A stretch of DNA of 64,000 bases, from assembly GCA_019119395.1 (NCBI GenBank), contig DWXC01000027.1:62001-126000 (forward strand). Direction: 5' to 3'. The position numbers and the translations under genes are program-made. Shown piece by piece: positions 1 through 7,431 of the stretch. Source of the stretch: Candidatus Borkfalkia stercoripullorum. Lineage in GTDB: Bacteria; Bacillota; Clostridia; Christensenellales; Borkfalkiaceae. Position 1 is the first letter of the stretch. Every line of letters begins with the position of its first letter. The notes under the pieces were generated by a model. That model ran no database searches and had not been told where the DNA came from. It saw only the letters and a program-made list of their open reading frames with translations.

Positions 1-839
1 ACGGCGCACAGGTCATCCCTTCGCCTTCCGACACGACGGAAGCGGGCAGGAAGATATTGAAAGAATTCCCCGGTACGGGCGGCTCTCTCGGCTGCGCGAT
101 CAGCGAGGCGGTGGAGCGCGCCGTCACTTCCGATTCCTGCCGCTATGTTTTGGGCAGCGTGCTCGATCACGTCCTGCTGCATCAGTCCGTCATCGGCCTG
201 GAAAGCAAAGCCGCGCTCGAAAAGTATGACGTTCAGCCCGACACGATCATCGGCTGCGCGGGCGGCGGATCCAACTTCGGCGGACTCATCGCGCCTTTCA
301 TGGGTGACAAGATCGCGGGGAAAAACAACATTGAATTTATCGGCGTCGAACCTGCGAGCTGCCCTTCGCTCACGCGCGGAAAATTCGTTTACGACTTCTG
401 CGACAGCGCGAAGATCACGCCGCTTGCCAAGATGTATACGCTCGGCTGCGGTTTTATGCCCGCGCCCAACCATGCGGGCGGGCTTCGTTACCACGGCATG
501 AGCCCGATCGTTTCCGAACTTTATCATCAGGGGCTTATGCGCGCGGTGGCGGTCGAACAGTCCAAAGTGTTCGAAGCGGCGGAATATTTCGCGCGCACGG
601 AAGGTATCCTCCCTGCGCCCGAATCCAGCCACGCGATCCGCGTCGCGATCGACGAGGCTCTCAAATGCAAGGAATCGGGCGAAAAGAAGCGTATTCTTTT
701 CGGGCTCACGGGGACGGGCTACTTCGACATGGCGGCGTACAAACAGTACAACGACGGCACGATGACCGACTATATCCCGACGGACGAAGACCTGGAAAAA
801 GGTTTTGCGAGTATTCCCGATATTCCGCAGAATAAATAA
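1..839 (+). CDS. trpB: TrpB-like PLP-dependent tryptophan synthase beta chain, 5'-truncated
   Basis: The reading frame is open from base 3 of the window, so the start lies to the left. The visible part is the C-terminal ~279 residues. It begins with a GAQVIPSPSDTTEAGRKIL segment and continues into a GSLGCAISEAVE motif and a glycine-rich phosphate-binding GCAGGGSNFGG loop. These are hallmarks of the TrpB2-type (TrpB-related) branch of tryptophan synthase beta chains, which use PLP to condense indole with serine. No trpA or other trp gene is visible downstream, which is common for TrpB2, an enzyme thought to salvage indole. A hairpin with a T-rich tail follows the stop. Family assignment is firm; physiological role is inferred. 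Confidence 0.9.
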   Translation, partial: GAQVIPSPSDTTEAGRKILKEFPGTGGSLGCAISEAVERAVTSDSCRYVLGSVLDHVLLHQSVIGLESKAALEKYDVQPDTIIGCAGGGSNFGGLIAPFMGDKIAGKNNIEFIGVEPASCPSLTRGKFVYDFCDSAKITPLAKMYTLGCGFMPAPNHAGGLRYHGMSPIVSELYHQGLMRAVAVEQSKVFEAAEYFARTEGILPAPESSHAIRVAIDEALKCKESGEKKRILFGLTGTGYFDMAAYKQYNDGTMTDYIPTDEDLEKGFASIPDIPQNK

Positions 840-848
840 AAAAATCCG

Positions 849-877
849 TTTACAATCGGAGGAAATCATGTTATAAT
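849..877 (+). promoter_or_regulatory. SigA-type promoter for galK operon
   Basis: TTTACA (849-854), a 17-bp spacer and TATAAT (872-877) form a near-consensus vegetative promoter about 65 bp upstream of galK. Its predicted start point falls inside the hairpin that follows trpB. Confidence 0.7.
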
Positions 878-880
878 AAA

Positions 881-921
881 CGGGAGAACAGTTATCGTTC
901 TCCCGTTTAATTTATTATTTT
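881..921 (+). terminator. Rho-independent terminator after trpB
   Basis: A perfect 9-bp stem CGGGAGAAC / GTTCTCCCG (881-889 and 897-905) is followed by a T-rich tail to 921. It lies just 3' of the -10 box of the galK promoter, so galK transcripts would start within the hairpin. Confidence 0.7.
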
Positions 922-940
922 AGGAAAGGCAAAAACGATC

Positions 941-2173
941 ATGAAACTCAAAGATCTGTACGGCGCATCTGCCGGCAAAGCGGCTTTTTCCCGCCGCATC
1001 GAACAACTTTCTGCACAGTACGAAAAACTTACGGGTAAAAAACCCGAATGTTTTTATTCCTCTTCCGGCAGGGCGGAAATTTGCGGGAACCATACCGACC
1101 ACAACCACGGCAAGGTTTTGGTCGCGGCGATCTCCTGCGACGTCCTTGCCGCCGTCGGAAAGACGGACGACGGAACGATCACCGTCCATTCTCTCGGATT
1201 TCCTCCTTTCTCGCTCAACATTGCAGACCTTGCCGTGAACAAAGAGGAATACGGCAAGAGCGTGGCGCTCGCGCGCGGCGTGGTAAAGGGGTTCAAAGAC
1301 CGCGGCTATGCCGTCGGCGGATTTACGGCGGTCACGGAGAGCACGATTTTCCGCGGGGCGGGGGTTTCTTCTTCGGCGGCGTTCGAACTTCTCATGTCCG
1401 AGATCCTCAACGACCTTTATTGCGGCGGCAGGGTCGGGAAAGTGGAAAAGGCGATCGTTTCGCAGTACGCCGAAAACGAATATTTCGGCAAACCCTGCGG
1501 GCTTTTGGATCAGTCGGGCATTTCTTTGGGCGGTATCAACGAGATCGACTTCAAAGACCCCGAATCCCCCGAGATCAGGTCTTTGGCCGCGCCCGAAGGG
1601 TATACGCTGGTCATAACCAACACGGGCGGTTCGCACGCGGCGCTCACCGAGCATTACGCGGCGATCAAAACGGAGATGCACGACGTCGCGAACTGTTTCA
1701 AAAAGCAGTATCTGCGCGAAGTCGCGCCCGATGAATTTTATGCGGCGATCCCCGCGCTTCGCAAAAAGGTGAGCGAAAGGGCGATCCTGCGCGCATGCCA
1801 CTTCTATGAAGAAAACGAACGCGTCGAACGCGCGGCGGCCGCTTTGAAAAGCGGTAACACGGCGGAGTTCCTTTCCGCGGTGGAAGAATCGGGGAAAAGC
1901 AGCCTGAACTGTCTGCAAAACTGTTTTGTTCCCGGGAGCTGCGAACAGCCCGTGACGCTCGCGATACATATCTCCGACCGTATCATTAAGGACGGGGCGG
2001 TGCGCGTGCACGGCGGCGGGTTCGCGGGGACGATCCTCGCTTATCTCGCTGACGCGGAAGTGGAAAATTATGTCGGGCAGATGAGCGGCATTTTCGGGAA
2101 AGAAAATGTTTTCACCGCAAATGTCAGAAAGCCCGGTGCAGTCCGTATCGACCCGGACGAACTTTTGAAATAA
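941..2173 (+). CDS. galK: Galactokinase
   Basis: This 410-residue GHMP kinase phosphorylates galactose to galactose 1-phosphate, the entry step of the Leloir pathway, in the cytoplasm. The galactokinase signature GRAEICGNHTDHNHG is near residues 48-62. A GHMP ATP-binding loop GAGVSSSAAFELL is near residue 140, and the C-terminal GGGFAGT glycine motif is present. In the signature HTDHN replaces the common HTDYN. Galactose mutarotase follows 31 bp downstream, so the pair forms a galactose utilisation operon; galT and galE are not in the window. Its start is supported by an AGGAAAGG-like ribosome site and the strong promoter upstream. Confidence 0.95.
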   Translation: MKLKDLYGASAGKAAFSRRIEQLSAQYEKLTGKKPECFYSSSGRAEICGNHTDHNHGKVLVAAISCDVLAAVGKTDDGTITVHSLGFPPFSLNIADLAVNKEEYGKSVALARGVVKGFKDRGYAVGGFTAVTESTIFRGAGVSSSAAFELLMSEILNDLYCGGRVGKVEKAIVSQYAENEYFGKPCGLLDQSGISLGGINEIDFKDPESPEIRSLAAPEGYTLVITNTGGSHAALTEHYAAIKTEMHDVANCFKKQYLREVAPDEFYAAIPALRKKVSERAILRACHFYEENERVERAAAALKSGNTAEFLSAVEESGKSSLNCLQNCFVPGSCEQPVTLAIHISDRIIKDGAVRVHGGGFAGTILAYLADAEVENYVGQMSGIFGKENVFTANVRKPGAVRIDPDELLK

Positions 2174-2204
2174 AAAGGCGAATGCAATACAGGAGGAAAA
2201 CAGT

Positions 2205-3251
2205 ATGATCCATGCAAGATTTTTCGGGAAAACGTCGGAAGGGAAGGACGTATACGCCCTCACGTTGAAAGACGGCAAAAACGAAGCGGTCATCCTCAAT
2301 CTCGGCGGCATCATCCAGTCGCTCAAGATCGCCGATAAAAACGGAAACCTCGTCGACGTCGTCCTCGGTTACAACGATGTCGCCGGGTACGAAAACAACG
2401 GCGGTTATCTCGGCGCGCTGATCGGCCGTTTCGGCAACCGCATCGAAAAGGGCAGGCTCGTCATCGACGGGGAAACGTACCAGCTTTTCTGCAACGACCG
2501 CGGCAACCATCTGCACGGCGGGCAGAAAGGGTTCGACAAAAAAATTTGGGATTACGTGTTCGAAGGTTCTGACGGAAACACGCTCTCTTTGAGCACGACC
2601 GCCGCGGACGGAGAGGAAAATTATCCCGGCGCGATGCGCGTTCAGGTCAAATATACTTTTGTCAACGGCGAACTGAAAATCGATTACGCCGCCGTTTCCG
2701 ACAAAAAGACGGCGATCAATATGACAAACCACGCCTATTTCAATCTCGACGGCGAAGGTTCGGGCAACGTGCTCGATACCTTCCTGACGATCAATGCGGA
2801 CAGGGTGACGCCTACGGACGAAACGCTGATCCCGCACGGCGAATTCAAGGACGTGACGGGTACGCCATTCGATTTCAGGAAGCCCCGCCGCATCGGCGAG
2901 CGCATCAACGACGACGACCCCGACCTCAATTACGGCGGCGGGTACGACATCAACTTCGTTCTCAATAAGCCGTGCGGCACATACGGGAAGATCGCCGAAG
3001 CGGAGAGCGAGCGCAGCGGCATCGTCATGGAAGTGTATACCGATAAGCCCGCCGTGCAGTTGTACACGGGCAACGGGTTGAGCCAGAACGGGAAGTCGGG
3101 CTATTATAATAAAAATTACGGGTTCTGCCTCGAAACGCAGTTTATTCCCAACGGCGTGAACTGCCCCGCGTACGACGCGCTCGGCAGTGCGATCTACGAG
3201 AAAAATCAGATCTACCACTTCACGACGGCCTATAAATTTATCGTAAAATAA
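2205..3251 (+). CDS. galM: Aldose 1-epimerase (galactose mutarotase)
   Basis: A 348-residue mutarotase that interconverts the alpha and beta anomers of galactose and glucose, supplying galactokinase with its substrate. Family motifs are present: GRFGNRIEKG near residue 75, the catalytic-histidine segment NMTNHAYFNLDG near residue 178, and the C-terminal LETQFIPNGVNCP carrying the catalytic glutamate. The start has an excellent AGGAGGAAAA ribosome site. It lies between galK and a small phosphodiesterase in one transcriptional direction with short gaps. Confidence 0.95.
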   Translation: MIHARFFGKTSEGKDVYALTLKDGKNEAVILNLGGIIQSLKIADKNGNLVDVVLGYNDVAGYENNGGYLGALIGRFGNRIEKGRLVIDGETYQLFCNDRGNHLHGGQKGFDKKIWDYVFEGSDGNTLSLSTTAADGEENYPGAMRVQVKYTFVNGELKIDYAAVSDKKTAINMTNHAYFNLDGEGSGNVLDTFLTINADRVTPTDETLIPHGEFKDVTGTPFDFRKPRRIGERINDDDPDLNYGGGYDINFVLNKPCGTYGKIAEAESERSGIVMEVYTDKPAVQLYTGNGLSQNGKSGYYNKNYGFCLETQFIPNGVNCPAYDALGSAIYEKNQIYHFTTAYKFIVK

Positions 3252-3255
3252 AGTT

Positions 3256-3795
3256 ATGAAATTTTTGATCGCATCCGATATACACGGGTCCCGCCTTTAT
3301 GCGCAGCGGGTGGCGCAGAAATTTGAAGAGGAAAAGGCGGACAAACTCATCCTGCTCGGCGACATTTATAACCACGGGCCGCGCAATCCGCTCCCCGAAT
3401 GTTATGACCCGCTGGGCGTCGCAAAGGTTCTCAACGCCATGACGGACAAACTGCTCGTCGTCAAGGGCAACTGCGACAGCGACGTCGATACCATGATCTC
3501 CGATTTCGAATTTGTTTCCGAAGCGGTGGTCGTTGACGGCGGGAAGCAGATATTCTTGCAGCACGGCGACAGGTACAGTATCGATCATTTGCCCAAAAAC
3601 TGCGGCGATGCGTTCGTTTATGGGCATTACCATACGGGTTTTATACAGAGAAAGGGCAACGTCCTCGTCGCAAACTGCGGTTCGGTGTCCCTTCCGAAAA
3701 ACGATACCGCGCACAGCTATATCGTTTTGGAGAACGGAGAACTCATTCTCAAAGACGTCGTGAGCGGCGAAGAGATCTCGCGCGAAAAAATCTGA
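3256..3795 (+). CDS. yfcE: YfcE-type metallophosphoesterase
   Basis: A 179-residue calcineurin-like phosphodiesterase of the YfcE/MJ0936 group. The metal ligands are all visible: DIHG near residue 8, GDIYNHGP near 36, GNCD near 73 and GHYH near 122. The start lies 4 bp after the galM stop with no obvious ribosome site, so translation is probably coupled to galM. Members hydrolyse phosphodiester bonds in vitro; the physiological substrate is generally unknown, and the galactose context does not settle it. Confidence 0.88.
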   Translation: MKFLIASDIHGSRLYAQRVAQKFEEEKADKLILLGDIYNHGPRNPLPECYDPLGVAKVLNAMTDKLLVVKGNCDSDVDTMISDFEFVSEAVVVDGGKQIFLQHGDRYSIDHLPKNCGDAFVYGHYHTGFIQRKGNVLVANCGSVSLPKNDTAHSYIVLENGELILKDVVSGEEISREKI

Positions 3796-3802
3796 ATGCG
3801 GA

Positions 3803-3836
3803 AAAGTCGGGCGCTTTTGAGCGCTTGACTTTTTTC
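3803..3836 (+). terminator. Terminator after phosphodiesterase gene
   Basis: An imperfect hairpin pairs AAAGTC...GGCGC with GCGC..GACTTT around a short TTTTGA loop and ends in a run of T. It closes the gal operon and overlaps the -35 box of the following promoter. Confidence 0.55.
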
Positions 3837-3853
3837 GTTCAGCGCGGTAAACT
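3825..3853 (+). promoter_or_regulatory. Promoter for ddh
   Basis: TTGACT (3825-3830), 17 bp, TAAACT (3848-3853). The start codon of ddh lies 35 bp further on behind a CGGAGTG ribosome site. Confidence 0.5.
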
Positions 3854-3888
3854 GAATAGGATAAAATTTTTATACGGAGTGAAAAATT

Positions 3889-4869
3889 ATGCAAAAGATC
3901 AGATTGGGCATCGTCGGGTACGGCAACCTCGGCAGGGGCGTACAGTATGCCGCAAAACAGAACCCCGATACGGAAGTCGTCGCGGTGTTTACGCGGCGCG
4001 ATCCCGCAAGCGTGAAAACCGTTCTTCCCGTCAAAGTGGAAAAGTACGAAGATATGAAAAATTACGTCGGCAAGATCGACGTGATGATCCTTTGCGGCGG
4101 CAGCGCGACAGACCTTCCCAAACAGTCGGCGGAAGTCGCTTCCATGTTCAATATTGTTGATAGTTTTGATACGCACGCAAAAGTTCCCGAGCATTTCGCT
4201 TCCCTCGAAGAAGCGGCGGAAAAGGCGGGAACGCTCGGCGCGATGAGTGTCGGCTGGGATCCGGGGTTGTTTTCGCTCGCGCGCATCATTTTCGGCTCGG
4301 CCCTTCCCGAAGGCGGTACCTATACGTTCTGGGGCAGGGGCGTGAGCCAGGGGCACAGCGACGCGATCCGCCGCATCGAAGGCGTCAGGGACGCGCGCCA
4401 GTATACCGTGCCCGTCGAAAGCGCGCTGGAAAGGGTCAGGAGCGGCGAAAACCCCGTGCTTTCCACCCGCGAAAAACATACCCGCGAATGCTATGTCGTG
4501 GCGGAAGAGGGGGCTGACAAAGCGCGCATCGAAAAAGAGATCAAGACGATGCCCAACTATTTTGCCGATTACGACACGACGGTGCATTTCATTTCCGAAG
4601 AGGAACTGCTCAAAAATCACGGCGGCATTCCGCACGGCGGGTTGGTGCTCCGCTCGGGTAAATCTGCCGCGGACAACAAGTTCCTCATGGAATTTTCTTT
4701 GAAGCTGGACAGCAACCCCGAATTCACTTCGAGCGTGCTCGTCGCCTATGCGCGCGCGGTGTACCGCATGCACAAGGAGGGGCAAACGGGCGCGGTTACG
4801 GTGTTCGACGTCGCACCGAAATATCTTTGCCCGCTTACCGAAGATGAGCAGAGAAAGGAATTGCTTTGA
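3889..4869 (+). CDS. ddh: meso-diaminopimelate D-dehydrogenase
   Basis: A 326-residue NADPH enzyme that converts tetrahydrodipicolinate, ammonia and NADPH directly to meso-diaminopimelate, the one-step branch of lysine and mDAP synthesis. The N-terminal Rossmann motif GIVGYGNLGRG, the substrate-binding GWDPGLFS segment near residue 122, and the GVSQGHSDA segment near 147 match the Ddh family, and the length is typical. mDAP feeds the cell wall, which fits the MurE of the dcw cluster in this window carrying the mDAP-type DNPR motif. Monocistronic: own promoter before it and a strong terminator after it. Confidence 0.95.
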   Translation: MQKIRLGIVGYGNLGRGVQYAAKQNPDTEVVAVFTRRDPASVKTVLPVKVEKYEDMKNYVGKIDVMILCGGSATDLPKQSAEVASMFNIVDSFDTHAKVPEHFASLEEAAEKAGTLGAMSVGWDPGLFSLARIIFGSALPEGGTYTFWGRGVSQGHSDAIRRIEGVRDARQYTVPVESALERVRSGENPVLSTREKHTRECYVVAEEGADKARIEKEIKTMPNYFADYDTTVHFISEEELLKNHGGIPHGGLVLRSGKSAADNKFLMEFSLKLDSNPEFTSSVLVAYARAVYRMHKEGQTGAVTVFDVAPKYLCPLTEDEQRKELL

Positions 4870-4887
4870 TTTGAATAACCGACGGAA

Positions 4888-4918
4888 ACAGCCGCCCGAA
4901 AGGGCGGCTGTATTTCAT
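4888..4918 (+). terminator. Terminator after ddh
   Basis: A 10-bp perfect stem ACAGCCGCCC / GGGCGGCTGT (4888-4897, 4902-4911) with a GAAA tetraloop and a T-rich tail running into the convergent gene. Confidence 0.85.
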
Positions 4919-7083
4919 TTTTTCTTATTCCGCTTGTTTTTGTGTTTAAACAGTCTGCTTTTTAAAAAGAGCAGACAGGCTACCGCTACTCCGGCGATGC
5001 CCAAAAAGATATGGTTCCCGGGGTCTTCCGCAAAACCGAAAATGGATATTACGGTCAGTATGGCGCCGACCGCGGTCAATATGGACGATTCCACTTTGTC
5101 GACGTAATCGCTCTTCGTTTGGTAAACTTCTTTGAGGGCCGACTGGTTCCGCGCGTATATTTCGAGCTGTTTGTCTATGCGGAAGGCTTTTCTGATTTCC
5201 TCGGTGGATTTTTGGGAAGAAGTGTAGTTCATTTGAATATCCCAAAAATCGATCGTTTTGGCGTATTCGCTCAGAATATTCCCGTAACTTTTCAAAGTCT
5301 GCGAAGAAGATTTGCCGTCGATCTCGGATAGATACTTGACGATGTATTTATTTGCGAAACAGATGGCGGATTCCTCGAATACTGCAAGTTCGGCGAGGTA
5401 CATCGTAACGGATTCGGTGACGATGCGGTTTTCTACGGATGAACAGAGGGTTTTGGAAAGCTGCACGATCAGGTTGTTGTACGAATATGCCGCCGCATAG
5501 CCGTATTGAGAAAAACCGTTCGGGCTTTTCAGCTTTTCGCGGATCTCGGGATCGGCCACGCGCCCGAGCGATTCGCCCTCATCGTAAAGGGTTTCGCTGA
5601 ACATGACGGAAGCGAGCAGGTCGTCGCTCACGTCTTTTCTGTCGCGGAATATCGTTATGATGTTCTTCGCGCTCCCGTTCTTTTCCAAGCCGTAATTGTT
5701 CAGGATATATTCGAAAAGGTTGACCGTCTTGCCGGCATCGAATATGTTGATCTGATTGCGCGAAACGCAGTCGAGATATTGCGTAAGCAACAGCCCGCAG
5801 GACATGCATACGATATGGAACACGCCGATGGAAGACCGGGTGTCTACCGAAACGAAAATGTTTGCCTTGTACGCTTCGCCGCAGGGCACATCCTTTTCGA
5901 TGCCTTGGAAACACAAACTCTGTTCGCAGAGCAATTGAATGTCGAACGAACCGAGGTAAAACCTGCGTATCCTGTTTTTGAACCCCTCGCGCGACTTTGC
6001 GAAGGGTACGCCCGATTCGTATTCGGTTCTGAATTCCAGGGCCTGCAGTATATGCAGGGCGGAGCGGTTATACTTTTCGAAGTGCGCTTTTTGCAGTACG
6101 GAGATGTCGGAATATTGTATGGGTATGCATGTGATAACGTCGGGGATGACCGACCATTCGGTGCATTTTGCGCGGTAAATTTCTCCGTCGAAAGTATGTA
6201 TATTCTTTTTTATTTCCTCGGCGTCGTACAAATTATAATCGGAAACGAGGTAGCAAACCGCGGGAGCATTTTCTATGTAAACCGTCTTTTCGATGCAGTT
6301 TGTAAGCCCTGCTTCTCTTTGAAACTGTAAGAGTTTATCGAAATCGAGCTCGTATAGCCGTGCTTCCGTCTCCGTTTCGGTTTGAGGAACAAAAAACGGC
6401 AGTTCACGGACGGGGCGCAGCCTGCTGCAGCGCACAAGGCGATAGGGCGTTTCCTGCAGGCAAGGGGCATCGTAATCTGCGGGGATAACGAGCCGCGGCG
6501 ATCTGCCGTAATCGTAAGGTTTATCGCCTTTCTTTTTTACGATCGTGCATCCGTCGGCTTTTCCCGAAAATTCAAATCCTTCGCGCCTGTAAATGCCCAA
6601 AGAGAGCGGATTGGAAACGTCCGCGATGATGCCGAAGTGATTGTAAGTAAGCACAAGTTCGTGAATGAGCGAAGAGGCGATGTGCTTGCGCCGCATTGCG
6701 GGGGAAACGGCGACGGCGAGCAGGTAAATGTAATCTTTGCTCCCGTCCATGCAGCTTTCGAGAAACTTTCTTTCCTTTTCGAGAGATCTGCTCTTTGCCG
6801 CATTTCCGTCGAGCGTAAAAAAGTGCCCGAACTCTTGTCGGTGGCAGATCTTCATTTTATAGTAGTTGAAAGCCAGTAAAAAAGCGACGATCTTTCCGTT
6901 GTGTTCGATTTTTTTCGCGATGCCGAAACGGATGCAGATATCTATGCTTTTTTCAAAAATTCGAGTAAGTTCTGCTTCGCCGCCCTGCGCCAATACGTCG
7001 GCGTAGTACGGATCGTCCTTAAAATTGGCGCATCCGAACGCTGCGGCTTCCCGTATTTCGCCCGGGGAAATATCTGCTATCAT
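4915..7083 (-). CDS. Unrecognised protein: N-terminal GNAT-like domain, C-terminal two-helix membrane anchor
   Basis: 722 residues. Residues ~1-170 resemble a GNAT acetyltransferase: a beta strand LLAVAVSP is followed by the acetyl-CoA loop position RRKHIA, in which the usual glycines are replaced, and then an FGIIADVSNPLSLGIYRREGF segment typical of GNAT motif B. The middle (~210-660) matches nothing I recognise and is probably a mixed domain followed by helices. The C-terminus has two hydrophobic helices (about 665-685 and 692-710) and ends in a very basic tail. This layout faintly recalls CorA-like C-termini, but no GMN motif is seen. The start has a perfect ribosome site (GGAGGA) and a near-consensus promoter. 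It is an isolated gene between convergent and divergent neighbours and looks slightly more AT-rich than they do. Function unknown. Confidence 0.75.
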   Translation of the reverse strand: MIADISPGEIREAAAFGCANFKDDPYYADVLAQGGEAELTRIFEKSIDICIRFGIAKKIEHNGKIVAFLLAFNYYKMKICHRQEFGHFFTLDGNAAKSRSLEKERKFLESCMDGSKDYIYLLAVAVSPAMRRKHIASSLIHELVLTYNHFGIIADVSNPLSLGIYRREGFEFSGKADGCTIVKKKGDKPYDYGRSPRLVIPADYDAPCLQETPYRLVRCSRLRPVRELPFFVPQTETETEARLYELDFDKLLQFQREAGLTNCIEKTVYIENAPAVCYLVSDYNLYDAEEIKKNIHTFDGEIYRAKCTEWSVIPDVITCIPIQYSDISVLQKAHFEKYNRSALHILQALEFRTEYESGVPFAKSREGFKNRIRRFYLGSFDIQLLCEQSLCFQGIEKDVPCGEAYKANIFVSVDTRSSIGVFHIVCMSCGLLLTQYLDCVSRNQINIFDAGKTVNLFEYILNNYGLEKNGSAKNIITIFRDRKDVSDDLLASVMFSETLYDEGESLGRVADPEIREKLKSPNGFSQYGYAAAYSYNNLIVQLSKTLCSSVENRIVTESVTMYLAELAVFEESAICFANKYIVKYLSEIDGKSSSQTLKSYGNILSEYAKTIDFWDIQMNYTSSQKSTEEIRKAFRIDKQLEIYARNQSALKEVYQTKSDYVDKVESSILTAVGAILTVISIFGFAEDPGNHIFLGIAGVAVACLLFLKSRLFKHKNKRNKKK

Positions 7084-7117
7084 CCGTGGAGTTCCTCCGA
7101 TGAAAGAATATATGAAT

Positions 7118-7146
7118 ATTGTATCACGGGTTTACGGTTCTGTCAA
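7118..7146 (-). promoter_or_regulatory. Strong promoter for the GNAT/membrane gene
   Basis: On the minus strand TTGACA (7141-7146), 17 bp, TACAAT (7118-7123), followed by a GGAGGA ribosome site before the start at 7083. Confidence 0.85.
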
Positions 7147-7220
7147 GAGCCGGTTTGGTTTGCCGGCCGTTTGCACGCAATTACCGCCAAAAATTTTCCT
7201 GAAAAAATTGTGCGATTTCG

Positions 7221-7249
7221 TTGACAAAAAGAAAGCTTTTTTATATACT
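7221..7249 (+). promoter_or_regulatory. Promoter for the ZTP riboswitch-pflB transcript
   Basis: TTGACA (7221-7226), 17 bp, TATACT (7244-7249). Transcription would begin near 7256, just before the riboswitch fold. Confidence 0.85.
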
Positions 7250-7276
7250 ATATGCAGATAAAAAACTTATGCGCCG

Positions 7277-7401
7277 ACACAAGATGTTGTGTTTGCAACC
7301 CAACTTTCTGCAACTGGTGGTATAAGCGGGCGACCGCGGGGGAGCAGAAAGGGATATCGCCGACCACCTGGGCAGTTTTGCATGACTGCGCAGGTTTTTT
7401 T
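7277..7401 (+). ncRNA. ZTP (pfl-motif) riboswitch with intrinsic terminator
   Basis: The 5' UTR of pflB folds as the pfl RNA motif, which senses ZTP/ZMP, the alarmone of 10-formyl-tetrahydrofolate shortage. Visible parts are: an optional 5' hairpin ACACAA/TTGTGT (7277-7292); P1 CTTTCTGC/GCAGAAAG (7304-7311, 7344-7351) enclosing the ACTGG element; P2 GCGG/CCGC (7326-7329, 7334-7337) followed by GGGGGAGC; and the 3' domain CCACCTGGGCA (7364-7374). The 3' domain overlaps the terminator stem CCTGGGCAGT/ACTGCGCAGG (7367-7376, 7385-7394), which is followed by seven T. Ligand binding should sequester the 3' domain, block the terminator and switch pflB on. One conserved base differs from the usual CCGCCTGGGC. 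Confidence 0.9.
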
Positions 7402-7431
7402 ATACCGAAAAAACGATCGGAGGAAGTCGAC

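Noticed and set aside
920-2326. 468-residue open frame on the minus strand over galK
   Set aside because: Arginine-rich shadow of the galK frame with no ribosome site; GC-rich DNA keeps the antisense frame open.
7252-7431. 60-codon N-terminal extension of pflB
   Set aside because: The stretch folds as a ZTP riboswitch with terminator, and the ribosome site lies immediately before 7432.
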